Below are positions 24,485-32,975 of a stretch of 64,000 nucleotides of DNA, one piece after another (the first letter of the stretch is position 1; each line of letters opens with the position of its first letter). This DNA comes from Bacteriovorax stolpii (GTDB lineage: Bacteria; Bdellovibrionota; Bacteriovoracia; Bacteriovoracales; Bacteriovoracaceae). Location of the stretch: NCBI GenBank assembly GCA_945905815.1, contig CAMDQH010000007.1:1-64000 (forward strand), written 5' to 3'. Made by a program: the position numbers and the translations under genes. The notes under the pieces are model-generated. The model searched no databases, had not been told where the DNA came from, and was given only the letters and a program-made list of their open reading frames with translations.

Positions 24485-25194
24485 TTTAGATTATCCAAAG
24501 TTGCTTGCTGGGCTTTCATAACTACTTTTAATGCTGTTTGAGCACATGCCAATAAGTCAGTCATATGCGCCATGGAAAATGGTTCTTTCTCAGCAGTTCC
24601 CTGAACTTCGACAAATTTTCCGCTTGAGGTCATCACGATATTCATATCAGTTTCACAGCTTGAATCTTCTTCATAATTGAGATCAGCGATGACTTCATTT
24701 TTACTATTGATCCCGATAGAAATTGCACATAATCCATCTTTTATTGGGTTTTGTTTTAACAAGCCTTCTTTCATAAGTCGTCTAACGGCCATCTCAAGAG
24801 CAATGTAGGCCCCAGAAATAGATGTTGTTCGAGTACCACCGTCGGCAACAATCACATCACAATCTAGCATGATTGTTCGCTCGCCTAGTTTGGACATATC
24901 CACAATCGAACGCAAAGCTCGTCCAATGAGACGTTGAATCTCTTGAGTTCGCCCTGAAGCTCCTTTTCTTTCACGTTCACACCGTGTATGAGTTGAAGAG
25001 GGAAGCATGGCATACTCTGCAGTTAACCATCCCTGACCTTTGCCTTTAAGAAATGGTGGAACTGATTCTTGAACCGAGGCCGTAATATGAACTTTTGTAT
25101 TACCAAACTCGGCCATTACAGAACCATAGGCATAAGGGTTGATGTTCGTGGTAAACTTAATTGGTCTTGGAGTGTCACGAGTAATTAATGACAT
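24481..25194 (-). CDS. rph: Ribonuclease PH
   Basis: Phosphorolytic 3'-5' exoribonuclease that trims tRNA 3' ends. At 237 residues it is full length. Characteristic segments: RPIKFTTNINPYAYGSV, the phosphate-binding TAEYAMLPSSTHTR...ERKGASGRTQEIQRLIGRALR, and DCDVIVADGGTRTTSISGAY. Forms a unit with rdgB (4-nt overlap) and probably tRNA-Pro. Only 11 nt separate its ATG from the divergent birA start, and each gene's ribosome binding site (GAGG leftward, AGGA rightward) fills that gap, so its promoter must lie inside birA. Confidence 0.98.
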   Translation of the reverse strand: MSLITRDTPRPIKFTTNINPYAYGSVMAEFGNTKVHITASVQESVPPFLKGKGQGWLTAEYAMLPSSTHTRCERERKGASGRTQEIQRLIGRALRSIVDMSKLGERTIMLDCDVIVADGGTRTTSISGAYIALEMAVRRLMKEGLLKQNPIKDGLCAISIGINSKNEVIADLNYEEDSSCETDMNIVMTSSGKFVEVQGTAEKEPFSMAHMTDLLACAQTALKVVMKAQQATLDNLK

Positions 25195-25205
25195 AGGAAC
25201 CTCTA

Positions 25206-25871
25206 ATGGAAAAATTTATTCATGTTGAGCGATGTGATTCTACACAAGATCTTATCAAAGAACAATTATTGCAATCTGCTCAGGACGAATTAACAGTAAG
25301 TTGTGAGCATCAGATAAATGGACGTGGACGAGGAAGCAACATCTGGCAGGATTCGCCAGGAACTCTTTGTTTTTCTATGACAATAAGACCGCACATACAG
25401 GTCACATATACAGCACTTGAAATTTCTCTTCTCGTACATCATTTTTTCAAAATGAAAGGGAAAGAAATTAGATTGAAATGGCCAAATGATCTAATGACTC
25501 TAGAAGAAAAAAAATGTGGTGGTGTTTTAGTTCAGAATTCTGAATCTCGCTATTACGTAGGAATAGGACTCAATCTTTTTCAAAACGAAAGTTCATTAGG
25601 TGGAATTTATGAAACCTCTTTTCCTATAAATAAACAAGAATGGGTCAAAGAATTAAGTGACTACATAAGGTCAAATCGATATTCAAACACAGAAGATTTG
25701 TCGAAAGACTGGCTAAAATCGTGCTTTCATTTGAACCAACAGGTCAATATCTCTGAAGGTGACCAGGAGACATGCGGTAAATTCGTCGGCTTAGGACCCT
25801 ACGGAGAAGCACTTCTTGAAAATTCTCAAGGTACTCACCATTTATTTAACGGAAGCTTACGTCTACTTTGA
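25206..25871 (+). CDS. birA: Biotin--[acetyl-CoA-carboxylase] ligase
   Basis: Joins biotin to the lysine of biotin carrier proteins. Seen: CDSTQDL, the adenylate-binding GRGRGSNIWQDSPG, KWPNDL and KCGGVLVQ (lysine for catalysis), YYVGIGLNLF, and a small C-terminal SH3-like domain. At 221 residues it lacks the N-terminal helix-turn-helix of regulatory BirA (group I-type ligase), so it should not repress biotin genes. Its client in the window is the biotin-carboxyl carrier protein at 50.1-50.6 kb. The 3' end overlaps the convergent receiver gene by 9 nt. Confidence 0.95.
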   Translation: MEKFIHVERCDSTQDLIKEQLLQSAQDELTVSCEHQINGRGRGSNIWQDSPGTLCFSMTIRPHIQVTYTALEISLLVHHFFKMKGKEIRLKWPNDLMTLEEKKCGGVLVQNSESRYYVGIGLNLFQNESSLGGIYETSFPINKQEWVKELSDYIRSNRYSNTEDLSKDWLKSCFHLNQQVNISEGDQETCGKFVGLGPYGEALLENSQGTHHLFNGSLRLL

Positions 25872-27182
25872 ATCGTTAAGAATTTTATTAGAGATCTTAC
25901 TCATTTCTTGTCGAATCAGATTTTCCGCAAGATCAGGTATAATTTCCCATGAGATCTTTTCGACATTTTGTTTAAACATTTCATCCATGTATTCTTTTAC
26001 ATGTTTTTTGATTAATTCTTCCATTTCTGAGCGAAGTTCCTGCATATTCACTTCTGGTACAACACGATTAACCGGCTGATTAAGAGTTTCAAATGTAATA
26101 TGATCAGAAGATGCACTCCATTGTAGTTCATGCTCATCTAGTGACTTAAATAAATTCTCGTCAATATCTTTAACTGGTGAACGGAAGCTATCTTTTACTT
26201 CTTCCATCTTTGCTGAAACTTCTTTTTTAAGCTCTTCAAATTCATCAACCTGCCAAAGATCTTCCTCTACTTCATCTCTAATCTGGGCTTCGATACTTGA
26301 AACATCAGTCTCATCAACAGCACTAATAGTGTGTTCAATTTCAAATTCGACTTCTGGCCCATTATTGAAGGTTTCAATTGAAATCAGTTTTGATTTTACT
26401 TTAGATGTTTCATCAACAGGTGATGGCTTAGATTCTGTTAATTCTTCAATCGTTGGGTAATCCAAATCATTATTTTCAGGGAATTTGATATCATTTTTTA
26501 TAGCTGTCGGAATAGAAGCCTTGGCCACTAGCTTGTTCTTGTGCTCATCAAGAGATTTTAGCTGTCCTATCACGGGAGGAAGATCAATCTTAATTTCATG
26601 AGACGAATCATCATTGATTATGCTTGGAATACTCATTCCCCAGTCAGATACTTCTTGATCAAGGGGGTTAAGATGATTTCTAACATCGAATGAAGCTATG
26701 ACTGGAGTTTCAATAATTTTTTGTTCAATTGTATGAGTGACCTGCCATTGATCCTCTTTGTCAGGAACAACCGCTTCCTCAGTATTGTATTCAGGAAATT
26801 TTATTTTCTCCAACGGAGCGGTATCGACAAGTCGCTTGCAGATTGCAATAAACTTATTTGAATCAAAAGGTTTAACAATTTTATCTGCAGCACCACACTT
26901 ATCAAATGCAGCATCATCAATTGAATCGAACGTTCCTAGTAAAAGCAAAACACGCGCAGAAGGAAACATTGCCTTAATTTTGGATGCGAGCTCATAGCCT
27001 GAATATTTTTCAGAAAGATTGAAATCCAAAAATACAAGTTCAGGTTGCACTTGAGGTAGTTTTAGAAACAGTTCATCATCTGTCGCACAATCAACGATAT
27101 CGAAAGGCTGATTGGCCAAAGTGATTTTGATAACTTTTTGAATAGTCAGACTATCGTCTGCCAATAGAACTTTATGATTCAT
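25863..27182 (-). CDS. Receiver domain with long acidic linker and conserved C-terminal helical tail
   Basis: A 439-residue protein. Residues 1-120 form a receiver: LLADDSLTIQKV (acidic pair), FLDFNLSEKYSG (phospho-Asp in LDFN), and IVKPFD (lysine). Residues about 130-380 are acidic, low in complexity and probably disordered. The last 60 residues form amphipathic helices (VKEYMDEMFKQNVEKISWEI and ending MSKISNKILNDSK) of a kind I associate with tails of deltaproteobacterial response regulators. It is the last gene of the FHA/PP2C string, 47 nt after the PP2C gene. The output mechanism is unknown. Confidence 0.8.
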   Translation of the reverse strand: MNHKVLLADDSLTIQKVIKITLANQPFDIVDCATDDELFLKLPQVQPELVFLDFNLSEKYSGYELASKIKAMFPSARVLLLLGTFDSIDDAAFDKCGAADKIVKPFDSNKFIAICKRLVDTAPLEKIKFPEYNTEEAVVPDKEDQWQVTHTIEQKIIETPVIASFDVRNHLNPLDQEVSDWGMSIPSIINDDSSHEIKIDLPPVIGQLKSLDEHKNKLVAKASIPTAIKNDIKFPENNDLDYPTIEELTESKPSPVDETSKVKSKLISIETFNNGPEVEFEIEHTISAVDETDVSSIEAQIRDEVEEDLWQVDEFEELKKEVSAKMEEVKDSFRSPVKDIDENLFKSLDEHELQWSASSDHITFETLNQPVNRVVPEVNMQELRSEMEELIKKHVKEYMDEMFKQNVEKISWEIIPDLAENLIRQEMSKISNKILNDSK

Positions 27183-27229
27183 ATGAAAATTATAGAGTGG
27201 GCTGCCGCAGTATGGGAATGGAAAAAATC

Positions 27230-27967
27230 TTAAAACTCGAGAATCATTGCAGTCTGATTGTCGAGGTTACCATGAGAATTGGACAGTTTTAGTAAACTAT
27301 TCACCCTTTCTTGGGCATCAGGGGCATTTCGATTGAGGTGATGCAGAATCTCCTCCTCAGATAAATAGGCATAGAGCCCATCAGTCATCAAGAGAACCTT
27401 GTCACCTTCTAAAAGTCGAACTTCTCGCATCTGGTAGCCTAGCTCGGGGTACATACCTATGGCATTCATGGGGGAAGTGCGGAAACGACTGTCAAACTGA
27501 CCTTTAGACAGATGTTTAAGGGTATCTTCTACAATAATTTTTGAAAGAGTTCCCTGCCGGTAATGATAAGCACAGCAATTTCCAACCCCAACTAAAACAA
27601 GAAGACTATCTGATCTGGCAGCAACAACAACACTAGATCCCGCCCTTTGGTTTACAGGCTTTTCAGAATTGCTCTTATACAGATTTTGGTGCGCATTTAT
27701 CATTGAGTTTAATATCGCGTTACCTTCAAGTAAATTTCGAGGATTGTAATAAAGCGGCATTGTCGCATTTGGATCATCTGAGAGCTGTGTATAAAAAGTT
27801 TTTATTTCCCCTTTAAGCTTTTCAACTGCTCTATCGCCGATCCCTGATCCACCAAAACCATCTAGGACCATAAAAAGGTCATTATCAAAATCAAAATCGT
27901 ATCCATCTTCATTTACCTGAAGATATGGGCCTTGATGAGTTTGTGCGGCATATGCCTTAAGTCGCAT
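27230..27967 (-). CDS. PP2C-family serine/threonine phosphatase
   Basis: A 245-residue cytosolic phosphatase of the PppA/Stp type. Motifs: NEDGYDFD near the N-terminus, MVLDGFGGSGIGDRAVE (D36), AGSSVVVA, TDGLYAYLSEEEI and DNQTAMIL, so all metal-binding aspartates are present. It sits 3 nt after an FHA-domain gene, and FHA domains bind phosphothreonine, so the phosphatase probably erases the marks those proteins read. No Hanks-type kinase is in the window. Confidence 0.93.
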   Translation of the reverse strand: MRLKAYAAQTHQGPYLQVNEDGYDFDFDNDLFMVLDGFGGSGIGDRAVEKLKGEIKTFYTQLSDDPNATMPLYYNPRNLLEGNAILNSMINAHQNLYKSNSEKPVNQRAGSSVVVAARSDSLLVLVGVGNCCAYHYRQGTLSKIIVEDTLKHLSKGQFDSRFRTSPMNAIGMYPELGYQMREVRLLEGDKVLLMTDGLYAYLSEEEILHHLNRNAPDAQERVNSLLKLSNSHGNLDNQTAMILEF

Positions 27968-27970
27968 TTG

Positions 27971-30133
27971 TTACTCCAGATAATCTTTCAGTTTGTCACT
28001 CGACTTTTTATAATACTCACTATCGGTCGGAGAAATTTGTTGAACTTCTTGAAACTTTTCTTTGGCATCGCTAAAAAGGCTTAGTGATTCTGCAATAATT
28101 GCTTCACGGTATATCTTTTTAGATCTTGTGTCTAAAGAAGATCTGATATCATCCACTTCATTTAAGGCTTCCGTATTTGTAGGTTCAATTTTTAAAATTT
28201 CAAGAAAAGCTTCATATGCACTTCTTAAATCTTGGCCTTCCTTCAAAGATCTGGCCTTTCCAATTAATGGTCCAAGATCCGCCGATAGCTGGTTTTTTGC
28301 ATCGGCCAGCATGTCACTGCCCTCTTTAACTAGATCTTCATCAATGCCTTTTCTAGTAAGGAACTCTTCCAGCTTTAAAATTGCCTTATACCATTCTTTT
28401 TTAAGATAAAACGTTTTACCCGGACTAAGTGCATCCACTAGAGATTTACGAGCAGCTTCCTTGGTTGCTTTTTCAAGAGCGAGGCGTTCTTGCTCTTTTT
28501 TCCAAGCCTCAAGTTCCATTTCCAATTGTTGTTTTTCAATGTTTTCAGGATCCTTCTCAGCAATTTGTGAAAAATAACTTTCTGCGACTGTGACAAGTTT
28601 TTCCTTCACCGCTTCTCTTGCCTTAACCAATAATTCTTCGACTTTTCTTTTAGTTTCTAGCCTTTCTTCTTCAGCACGCTTCTGAGCTTCCAATTCCTGA
28701 AGTCGTTTAAGTCCATCCTCGGTTTGATCAAAATATGTCGTAACTTTTTTGTATTTAGGATCAATTCCCATTACTGTCTGAAATTCTTTCAAGGCTTCAG
28801 AATATCTATTTTGTTCAAAAAAGCTTACACCTAGCTCGTAGGACATATTTCTTTTTTGTTCCAAGTCTTTTGAAAGTTGTTTTTTGGCTTTGGCATTTGT
28901 GTCTTTGCTTAAATCAATTTTAGGAGCAACCTTGACTACAGGAGCTGGCTTATCCTCAGGAGAAAACATGAGCCATAAGACAACGACGCCCACTAGTGCA
29001 TAGATCGCCTTCTTTCTTTTAACAGGATCTTTCCAAATTCTTTTTAATGGACTTTTTTCGATAGGTCCTTCTGAATTAAAGTCAACATCACCATCTTCAA
29101 CATCAACCATTTCCTCTTCGATTTCTTCCGTCTCGATGATTTGACCGCTTTCAACAGGCATTAATCGATCTGACTCGGCATCAAGAAGATCTGATCTCGT
29201 TTCTAAAGAAAAACTGGTACTACCAATAACGAATTCATCTCCAGTAGAAAGGTGCGCTTTATTAATTCTCTCACCATTTAAAATGGTTCCATTTGATGAA
29301 TTTAAATCTTCTAATGTTATATCAATGTTGTTTTTTCTTAAAACGGCATGAACAGTAGATACCTCGGGATCATCTAGAACAATCTGACATTTCTTGGGAT
29401 CACGACCAATAAAGATCTCAGTAGTATCAATCTGATATCGATCATATGGTGCATGCTCACCAAACAAAACAAGCTGATAATTTACAAAGGCTTTAAAAAA
29501 GCGTGTACTTTCATCGCTTAACGCTTCCTCGCCAAAAGATTCAACTTCATTTTCACCAAATGACTCCGCAGGGAGAAGGCTCTCTTCACTAGGAGCTTCA
29601 TCATCAAATGATTCCTCCGTATCAGTAAAAGCAACCTCTTCCTTTTCGACAGGTAATTCTTCAACCGAAGCTTCAGAGTTCGGCATCATTTGGGTATCAT
29701 CGAGCTCTTCAACAGGTAACGTATCCTCAAGCATGTCATCAATCATATCAATTGAATTTTGAGGTTTCACATCCTGAATATAAGACTGAGGCGGACTTTG
29801 GTATACTTGGGAAATGTTTTTTATATTAGAAGGCATTTCAGTTAATATGAGTGAATAGCCCCCACATTTAATCTCGTCCCCATCTTTTACTTCCATTTGA
29901 TCAGAAGCATTGCCATTGATGCTCACGAAGCCAAGCTGCGACAACTTTTCACAATACCATCTACCAGATTCATTTTTTAAAACGAAGTGATGGCGGGAGA
30001 TCAAGGGGTCATCAATTATCACGTGACAATCCTCAGATCTTCCTACATAAATTTCGTACTTTTCATTAATATCTGGTGTTGCCACCAAAACATCATTAAT
30101 TGGTACGTGATTTTTTAAGACAGTTAGTCTCAT
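27971..30133 (-). CDS. Two-FHA-domain membrane protein with TPR-like tail
   Basis: A 720-residue protein. FHA 1 (residues about 28-95) has GRSEDCHVIIDDPLISRHH but a poor S-x-N-G end. A very acidic linker (about 110-210) follows, then FHA 2 (about 240-310) with complete FIGRD, VSTVHAVL and LNSSNGTILNG. One helix at 376-390 spans the membrane and the rest, rich in coiled-coil/TPR-like helices, would be on the other side. Its start overlaps the previous gene's end by 38 nt. This looks like a phospho-responsive scaffold; the target is unknown. Confidence 0.9.
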   Translation of the reverse strand: MRLTVLKNHVPINDVLVATPDINEKYEIYVGRSEDCHVIIDDPLISRHHFVLKNESGRWYCEKLSQLGFVSINGNASDQMEVKDGDEIKCGGYSLILTEMPSNIKNISQVYQSPPQSYIQDVKPQNSIDMIDDMLEDTLPVEELDDTQMMPNSEASVEELPVEKEEVAFTDTEESFDDEAPSEESLLPAESFGENEVESFGEEALSDESTRFFKAFVNYQLVLFGEHAPYDRYQIDTTEIFIGRDPKKCQIVLDDPEVSTVHAVLRKNNIDITLEDLNSSNGTILNGERINKAHLSTGDEFVIGSTSFSLETRSDLLDAESDRLMPVESGQIIETEEIEEEMVDVEDGDVDFNSEGPIEKSPLKRIWKDPVKRKKAIYALVGVVVLWLMFSPEDKPAPVVKVAPKIDLSKDTNAKAKKQLSKDLEQKRNMSYELGVSFFEQNRYSEALKEFQTVMGIDPKYKKVTTYFDQTEDGLKRLQELEAQKRAEEERLETKRKVEELLVKAREAVKEKLVTVAESYFSQIAEKDPENIEKQQLEMELEAWKKEQERLALEKATKEAARKSLVDALSPGKTFYLKKEWYKAILKLEEFLTRKGIDEDLVKEGSDMLADAKNQLSADLGPLIGKARSLKEGQDLRSAYEAFLEILKIEPTNTEALNEVDDIRSSLDTRSKKIYREAIIAESLSLFSDAKEKFQEVQQISPTDSEYYKKSSDKLKDYLE

Positions 30134-31061
30134 CTGGCTCCATTCCCATTTTAGTTTCTAAATCTCGAATCTGCTTTACAGCACTCTCATGTCGTTTATC
30201 TGTCGGGACGGTATAAAGTAAACGTATAATTGAACAATAGGACACAATCGCACTTTTAAACTTGAGTGATCCTTCGTCGCGCTGGCCCCTTATCGTAAAT
30301 TCTTCAATTGTCTTATCTAAGCGTTCTTTCGTTTTACTTAAGTAATATTCTGCATATGAATCTCCAGGAGAAATAGATAAGGCAAGGTTAAATTCTGCGA
30401 TGGCTCTATAGAAATTTCCTTCTCTGTACTCTCTTAAGCCACGCTGATAAATAACATTTAGTTTTTCTTTAGTTGCCTTGTCTTCATTTGCCTGCCGTTT
30501 TTTTAGTTGGTCCAGATACTCGCCAGATACATCCTGATAACTTGAAGATGTACCTTTTTTAGACTTCTCGCTATTTTCATATTTTTTACCTTCGTCACCA
30601 AAGATCATATATATAAAAAGGCCTGCCAACAGAATCATTGGTATAAGTGTTTTCTTGGCACTGTTTCCGGTAGGAGCTTCGTCATCGTCCTTAGCCGTTT
30701 TAGCTTTTGCCGTAACTTCTACTTTGGCAAATTTGAAAACAGTCTGTCCTACAATGAGTTTATCGCCCTCATTTAGTTGCGCTTGGGTAACCTTTTTATC
30801 GTTTACCATTATACCGTTTTGAGACCCAAGATCTGTAGCAACCCAATTGCTACCAACTTTTGTGATTTCGGCATGCTCACGACTAGTTTTGGTATCATTT
30901 ATTTTTATGTCCGCCTTTTCACCACGCCCAATAACAATCCGGTTACCGGTTAAGACATAGGACTCGCCCTTACTGCTTCCAGTAAGACAAACTAACCGGA
31001 AATATGTTCCAGTCTCTTTGGGGGATTCAAAATGTTTAAGTACTAAAACATTCTTTGCCAT
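30096..31061 (-). CDS. FHA-domain membrane protein with TPR-like tail
   Basis: A 321-residue protein with a canonical FHA domain (residues about 43-112: VIGRGEKADIKIND, SREHAEI, DLGSQNGIMVN), a membrane helix (138-154) and a C-terminal TPR-like region (YQRGLREYREGNFYRAIAEF, then LALSISPGDSYAEYYLSKTK). Same architecture as the 720-residue neighbour but with one FHA domain. It starts 2 nt after the third FHA gene. The three together probably assemble at the membrane around phosphothreonine marks. Confidence 0.9.
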   Translation of the reverse strand: MAKNVLVLKHFESPKETGTYFRLVCLTGSSKGESYVLTGNRIVIGRGEKADIKINDTKTSREHAEITKVGSNWVATDLGSQNGIMVNDKKVTQAQLNEGDKLIVGQTVFKFAKVEVTAKAKTAKDDDEAPTGNSAKKTLIPMILLAGLFIYMIFGDEGKKYENSEKSKKGTSSSYQDVSGEYLDQLKKRQANEDKATKEKLNVIYQRGLREYREGNFYRAIAEFNLALSISPGDSYAEYYLSKTKERLDKTIEEFTIRGQRDEGSLKFKSAIVSYCSIIRLLYTVPTDKRHESAVKQIRDLETKMGMEPDETNCLKKSRTN

Positions 31062-31063
31062 AA

Positions 31064-32638
31064 TTAGCTCTTAACGAAAGTAATATAGAATCCTTTCGCA
31101 AATTTATCCTTTCCAACAAGAGCAACTACATTGATGCTCATATCTTTACCACCTATCTGATAACCTTCTTTCTGATTGCTACCTTCATTGTTAGCAGACT
31201 TGTCACACAAATCAATTATCGTAGCTGCGAATCCCTGATCTCTTGCTGTATCCAGTAAACTCTGACCGGCAGAGGCATTTTCGCGAATTCCAATTAAGTC
31301 TTCAGCTTCTGGATTGATATTTTGAATTACCTTTTCAGAATTCAAAATAAGAATAGGTCCTTGGGCCCCTTCCATGAATTCCTTTAGCGTTCTTAAATAG
31401 GGGCCATCTTCTTCCTGACTCTGTACTTCACCACCGTCAGTGTTTTGTAATTCTTTTATCCTCGTTAAAATGCTGTTAATAGTATTTCTTAGAGGGTGAA
31501 TTTCTTTAAAAAGAGTATTTGAAGTCAATTCTTTTTGCCTACCTCGTAAAACGGCCTCTATTTGAAATCTAATTTCGTCGAAAGGCCTAATGGTCATATA
31601 ATAAAGAATTCCAAAGAAAATGATCGCAACCATTCCCGCGGTAATCAACGATTCAAGATATGCTTTCGAGTTATTAGAGGCTTCCCTTGCGAGTGAACTT
31701 GGAGAGAAAATAATTGTAATTACAGCAACCACAACATCTCGTCCCATTTTGTTATCATGTGCCCTAATTGCGCGAGCAATACCAATTTGATTTCCACTTA
31801 AACTTTGAATAACTTCTTTATCCTGATTACTTTCCGTTTTGTAAAACTTAAGTGCATCAACTGAGAATGGATCATTTACAATAGTATTCAAGCTTTGGAG
31901 TGGTCGATAAACTCGTCCTTCCATGTCATACAATTTATAACTTTGAACTCCTTCAGCATCCGTTCCTTCAAGAAAATCGGTTCTGATAAGGTCCAGGTTT
32001 TTTTCGCGTAAATGAGCGCTATTAAGGTGATCGACTTCAGCGGCGTATTGCTTTCCGCGCAAGGCAATTTCTTTTATTAGAAGTAGTTTACTATCCCTCA
32101 ATACTGGCAAGATTGTTAACGTTATGGTAATCGCGATAAATATAAATAACAGAATCCCGACTAATGCGGCCCACTCATACCTTTCATTAAAACCATAAAC
32201 TATTGGCATTACTTTATACTTAAATAACCAAATAGGCTTTCCAAGCAAGTTCTCGGGCATCGGCTCGACTTGCTTTAATTCATCATATGAATCATCATCT
32301 TCATCATCCCCTGCCCTTGAAACTTTCTTTTTAATTATTGTTTTTTTCTCTAAAACATAAACTACTTGAAGAATCAAATTTGGCAGGGCTATTTTATCAC
32401 CATCTTTAATGGTGATCTTCTTTATTATTTTGCCATTTACTAAGGTTCCATTTGAGCTTCCTAAGTCCTCCGCAAATGCCGTCTCCCCATTCACTGTTAG
32501 TCTCAGGTGCTTTTTAGAAATTCCTTCAACTGGCACAGAGTGGTCACAGTCTGCGGCACGACCGATGATATTATCACCATCATTTAAGATAAATTCCTTA
32601 CCTCGAAGTTTGCCTCCAACGACTACTAGCTTAAACAT
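31064..32638 (-). CDS. FHA-domain membrane protein with PAS-like C-terminus
   Basis: A 524-residue protein. FHA domain at residues about 20-93 (IIGRAADCDHSV, ISKKHLRL, DLGSSNGTLVNG). Two membrane helices (about 156-180 and 328-348) enclose a periplasmic part, followed by a helical signalling linker and a PAS-like domain (about 410-520, beginning FMEGAQGPILILNSEKV). It senses something outside while reading phosphothreonine inside; no enzymatic domain is seen. Its start overlaps the end of the DUF192 gene by 8 nt. Confidence 0.88.
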   Translation of the reverse strand: MFKLVVVGGKLRGKEFILNDGDNIIGRAADCDHSVPVEGISKKHLRLTVNGETAFAEDLGSSNGTLVNGKIIKKITIKDGDKIALPNLILQVVYVLEKKTIIKKKVSRAGDDEDDDSYDELKQVEPMPENLLGKPIWLFKYKVMPIVYGFNERYEWAALVGILLFIFIAITITLTILPVLRDSKLLLIKEIALRGKQYAAEVDHLNSAHLREKNLDLIRTDFLEGTDAEGVQSYKLYDMEGRVYRPLQSLNTIVNDPFSVDALKFYKTESNQDKEVIQSLSGNQIGIARAIRAHDNKMGRDVVVAVITIIFSPSSLAREASNNSKAYLESLITAGMVAIIFFGILYYMTIRPFDEIRFQIEAVLRGRQKELTSNTLFKEIHPLRNTINSILTRIKELQNTDGGEVQSQEEDGPYLRTLKEFMEGAQGPILILNSEKVIQNINPEAEDLIGIRENASAGQSLLDTARDQGFAATIIDLCDKSANNEGSNQKEGYQIGGKDMSINVVALVGKDKFAKGFYITFVKS

Positions 32639-32975
32639 TGTTGACCTCCAGGATATCTCCTTCCTTTAAGTCGAAGGGGAATTTCCCTGCGGGGAGCTCG
32701 AGCGTTTTATTTGCACGAAAATATATCCACGTCATTCTCCATGGCTTCATATTACGAATTATTTTTATGATTTGATTTTCAGAACTTAAGAAAATAATAT
32801 CAAGGCTATAACGCATAAAAAAAGTATGAATTGACCGACATGGATCAAGTAGCAGCCCATCCGAGCCCACCAACTTCTCTCTAAACATTAACCCTATTAA
32901 TCTATCCAATAAGCTTTCAGCAATCAGTATGTTTTGTGACAAAATTTTATCTCGATAACTAATTTGTATTTTCAT
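32631..32975 (-). CDS. DUF192-family protein
   Basis: A 114-residue cytosolic protein of the DUF192 family: LIGLMFREKLVGSDGLLLD, the H-T-F-F-M-R-Y segment (SIHTFFMRYSLDIIFLSS), and LELPAGK with the G-D-x-L ending (KEGDILEVN). Most family members are exported; this one has no signal peptide. Function is unknown. It overlaps the TadC-like gene before it by 4 nt and the FHA gene after it by 8 nt, so it is firmly within the unit. Confidence 0.88.
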   Translation of the reverse strand: MKIQISYRDKILSQNILIAESLLDRLIGLMFREKLVGSDGLLLDPCRSIHTFFMRYSLDIIFLSSENQIIKIIRNMKPWRMTWIYFRANKTLELPAGKFPFDLKEGDILEVNNV

